Source: Chthoniobacterales bacterium (lineage in GTDB: Bacteria > Verrucomicrobiota > Verrucomicrobiia > Chthoniobacterales > UBA10450). Taken from it: a stretch of DNA of 5,381 bases. Under the pieces are notes generated by a model. The model searched no databases, was not told the origin of the DNA, and saw only the letters and a list, made by a program, of their open reading frames with translations. Where the stretch lies: positions 1 to 5,381 of the forward strand of contig JACCTI010000083.1 of the NCBI GenBank assembly GCA_013812515.1, given 5' to 3'. Within the stretch, counting starts at the first letter, position 1, and each line of letters opens with the position of its first letter. A program made the translations under genes and the position numbers. Positions 5,326-5,381 of the stretch are shown here, piece by piece.

Positions 5326-5352
5326 TGTCATTCTGAGCGCAGCGAAGAATCT
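5326..5352. repeat. Dispersed short repeat of the 'TCATTCTGAGCG...GAAGAATCT' type
   Basis: The stretch TGTCATTCTGAGCG followed by CAGCGAAGAATCT matches a short repeat I recognise from many environmental bacterial genomes. There it produces spurious peptides such as HSERSEES, VILSAAKNL and RFFAALRMT. All three occur here: CHSERSEES and VILSAAKNL on the plus strand, RFFAALRMT on the minus strand. ATTCT and AGAAT (5330-5334 and 5346-5350) form a small imperfect palindrome. Only one copy is in the window, so its dispersed nature is from prior knowledge. Confidence 0.6.
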
Positions 5353-5381
5353 GATCAATCTGGCAGCAGCCTGCGCGGAAT

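Larger units (their letters stand above)
4994..5381. other. Region without a confident gene (promoters, weak ORF, hairpin, dispersed repeat)
   Basis: These 388 nt start with the SprT-gene promoter and an AT-rich stretch (5040-5110) that is clearly less GC-rich than the rest of the window. They then hold a small-ORF candidate at 5127-5318, a perfect 7-bp hairpin at 5184-5203, and a short dispersed-type repeat at 5326-5352. A second ATG at 5231 is preceded by AAGGAG at 7-nt spacing, but its frame reads VILSAAKNL through the repeat, which is typical of spurious translation. No frame resembles a protein family I know. Confidence 0.6.

Noticed and set aside
5143..5358. 71-codon minus-strand frame starting MIRFFAALRMT
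   Set aside because: Its start is the translation of the dispersed short repeat, a known source of spurious ORFs; nothing beyond it resembles a protein.
5231..5381. Plus-strand frame from ATG 5231 with AAGGAG upstream, open to the window edge
   Set aside because: The Shine-Dalgarno is good, but the frame runs through the dispersed repeat as VILSAAKNL and has no recognisable features; it is mentioned only as part of the gene-poor region.

Overview
The window looks like a chromosomal segment of a GC-rich Gram-negative bacterium. My best guess is the Verrucomicrobiota or a close PVC relative. This rests on the single-PUR-domain protein (DUF3276 type), the folP-cdaA linkage and the GC-rich palindromic repeats. 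No rRNA or species-diagnostic marker is present, so the assignment is an inference of moderate to low confidence. No phage, transposase, CRISPR array, tRNA or rRNA gene is visible.

Layout, left to right. (1) Positions 1-136, minus: the first 45 codons of a PUR-domain nucleic-acid-binding protein, cut by the window edge. (2) Positions 137-348: an intergenic stretch with two GC-rich hairpins, a plausible 3' end for the next gene. (3) Positions 349-2586, minus: a complete RNase R (745 aa, GTG start). It carries an in-frame 71-bp double-hairpin palindromic element that encodes about 24 extra residues between its RNA-binding and catalytic parts. (4) Positions 2587-2728: a divergent intergenic region packed with inverted repeats that could form alternative structures. 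(5) Positions 2729-4489, plus: a tight three-gene cluster. It holds folP (dihydropteroate synthase), cdaA (membrane diadenylate cyclase, ATGA overlap with folP), and a 49-codon YbbR/CdaR-like single-membrane-segment gene that overlaps the 3' end of cdaA by 113 nt. (6) Positions 4541-4993, minus: a small SprT-like zinc metallopeptidase, convergent with the cluster, with a recognisable sigma70-type promoter. (7) Positions 4994-5381: no confident gene. It holds divergent promoter-like sequences, one weak small-ORF candidate, one hairpin, and a short dispersed repeat of a type common in environmental bacterial genomes.

How the genes fit together: RNase R and the PUR protein both act on RNA or single-stranded nucleic acid and lie in the same orientation, but they are separated by hairpins and are probably separate transcripts. 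folP, cdaA and the YbbR-like gene form one translationally coupled unit joining folate synthesis to c-di-AMP synthesis. The YbbR-like peptide would sit in the membrane beside CdaA.

No wholly new multi-gene system is evident. The most unusual observations are the palindromic repeat captured inside the RNase R reading frame, the drastically minimal and overprinted CdaR-like gene, and the departures from consensus in the CdaA catalytic motifs.
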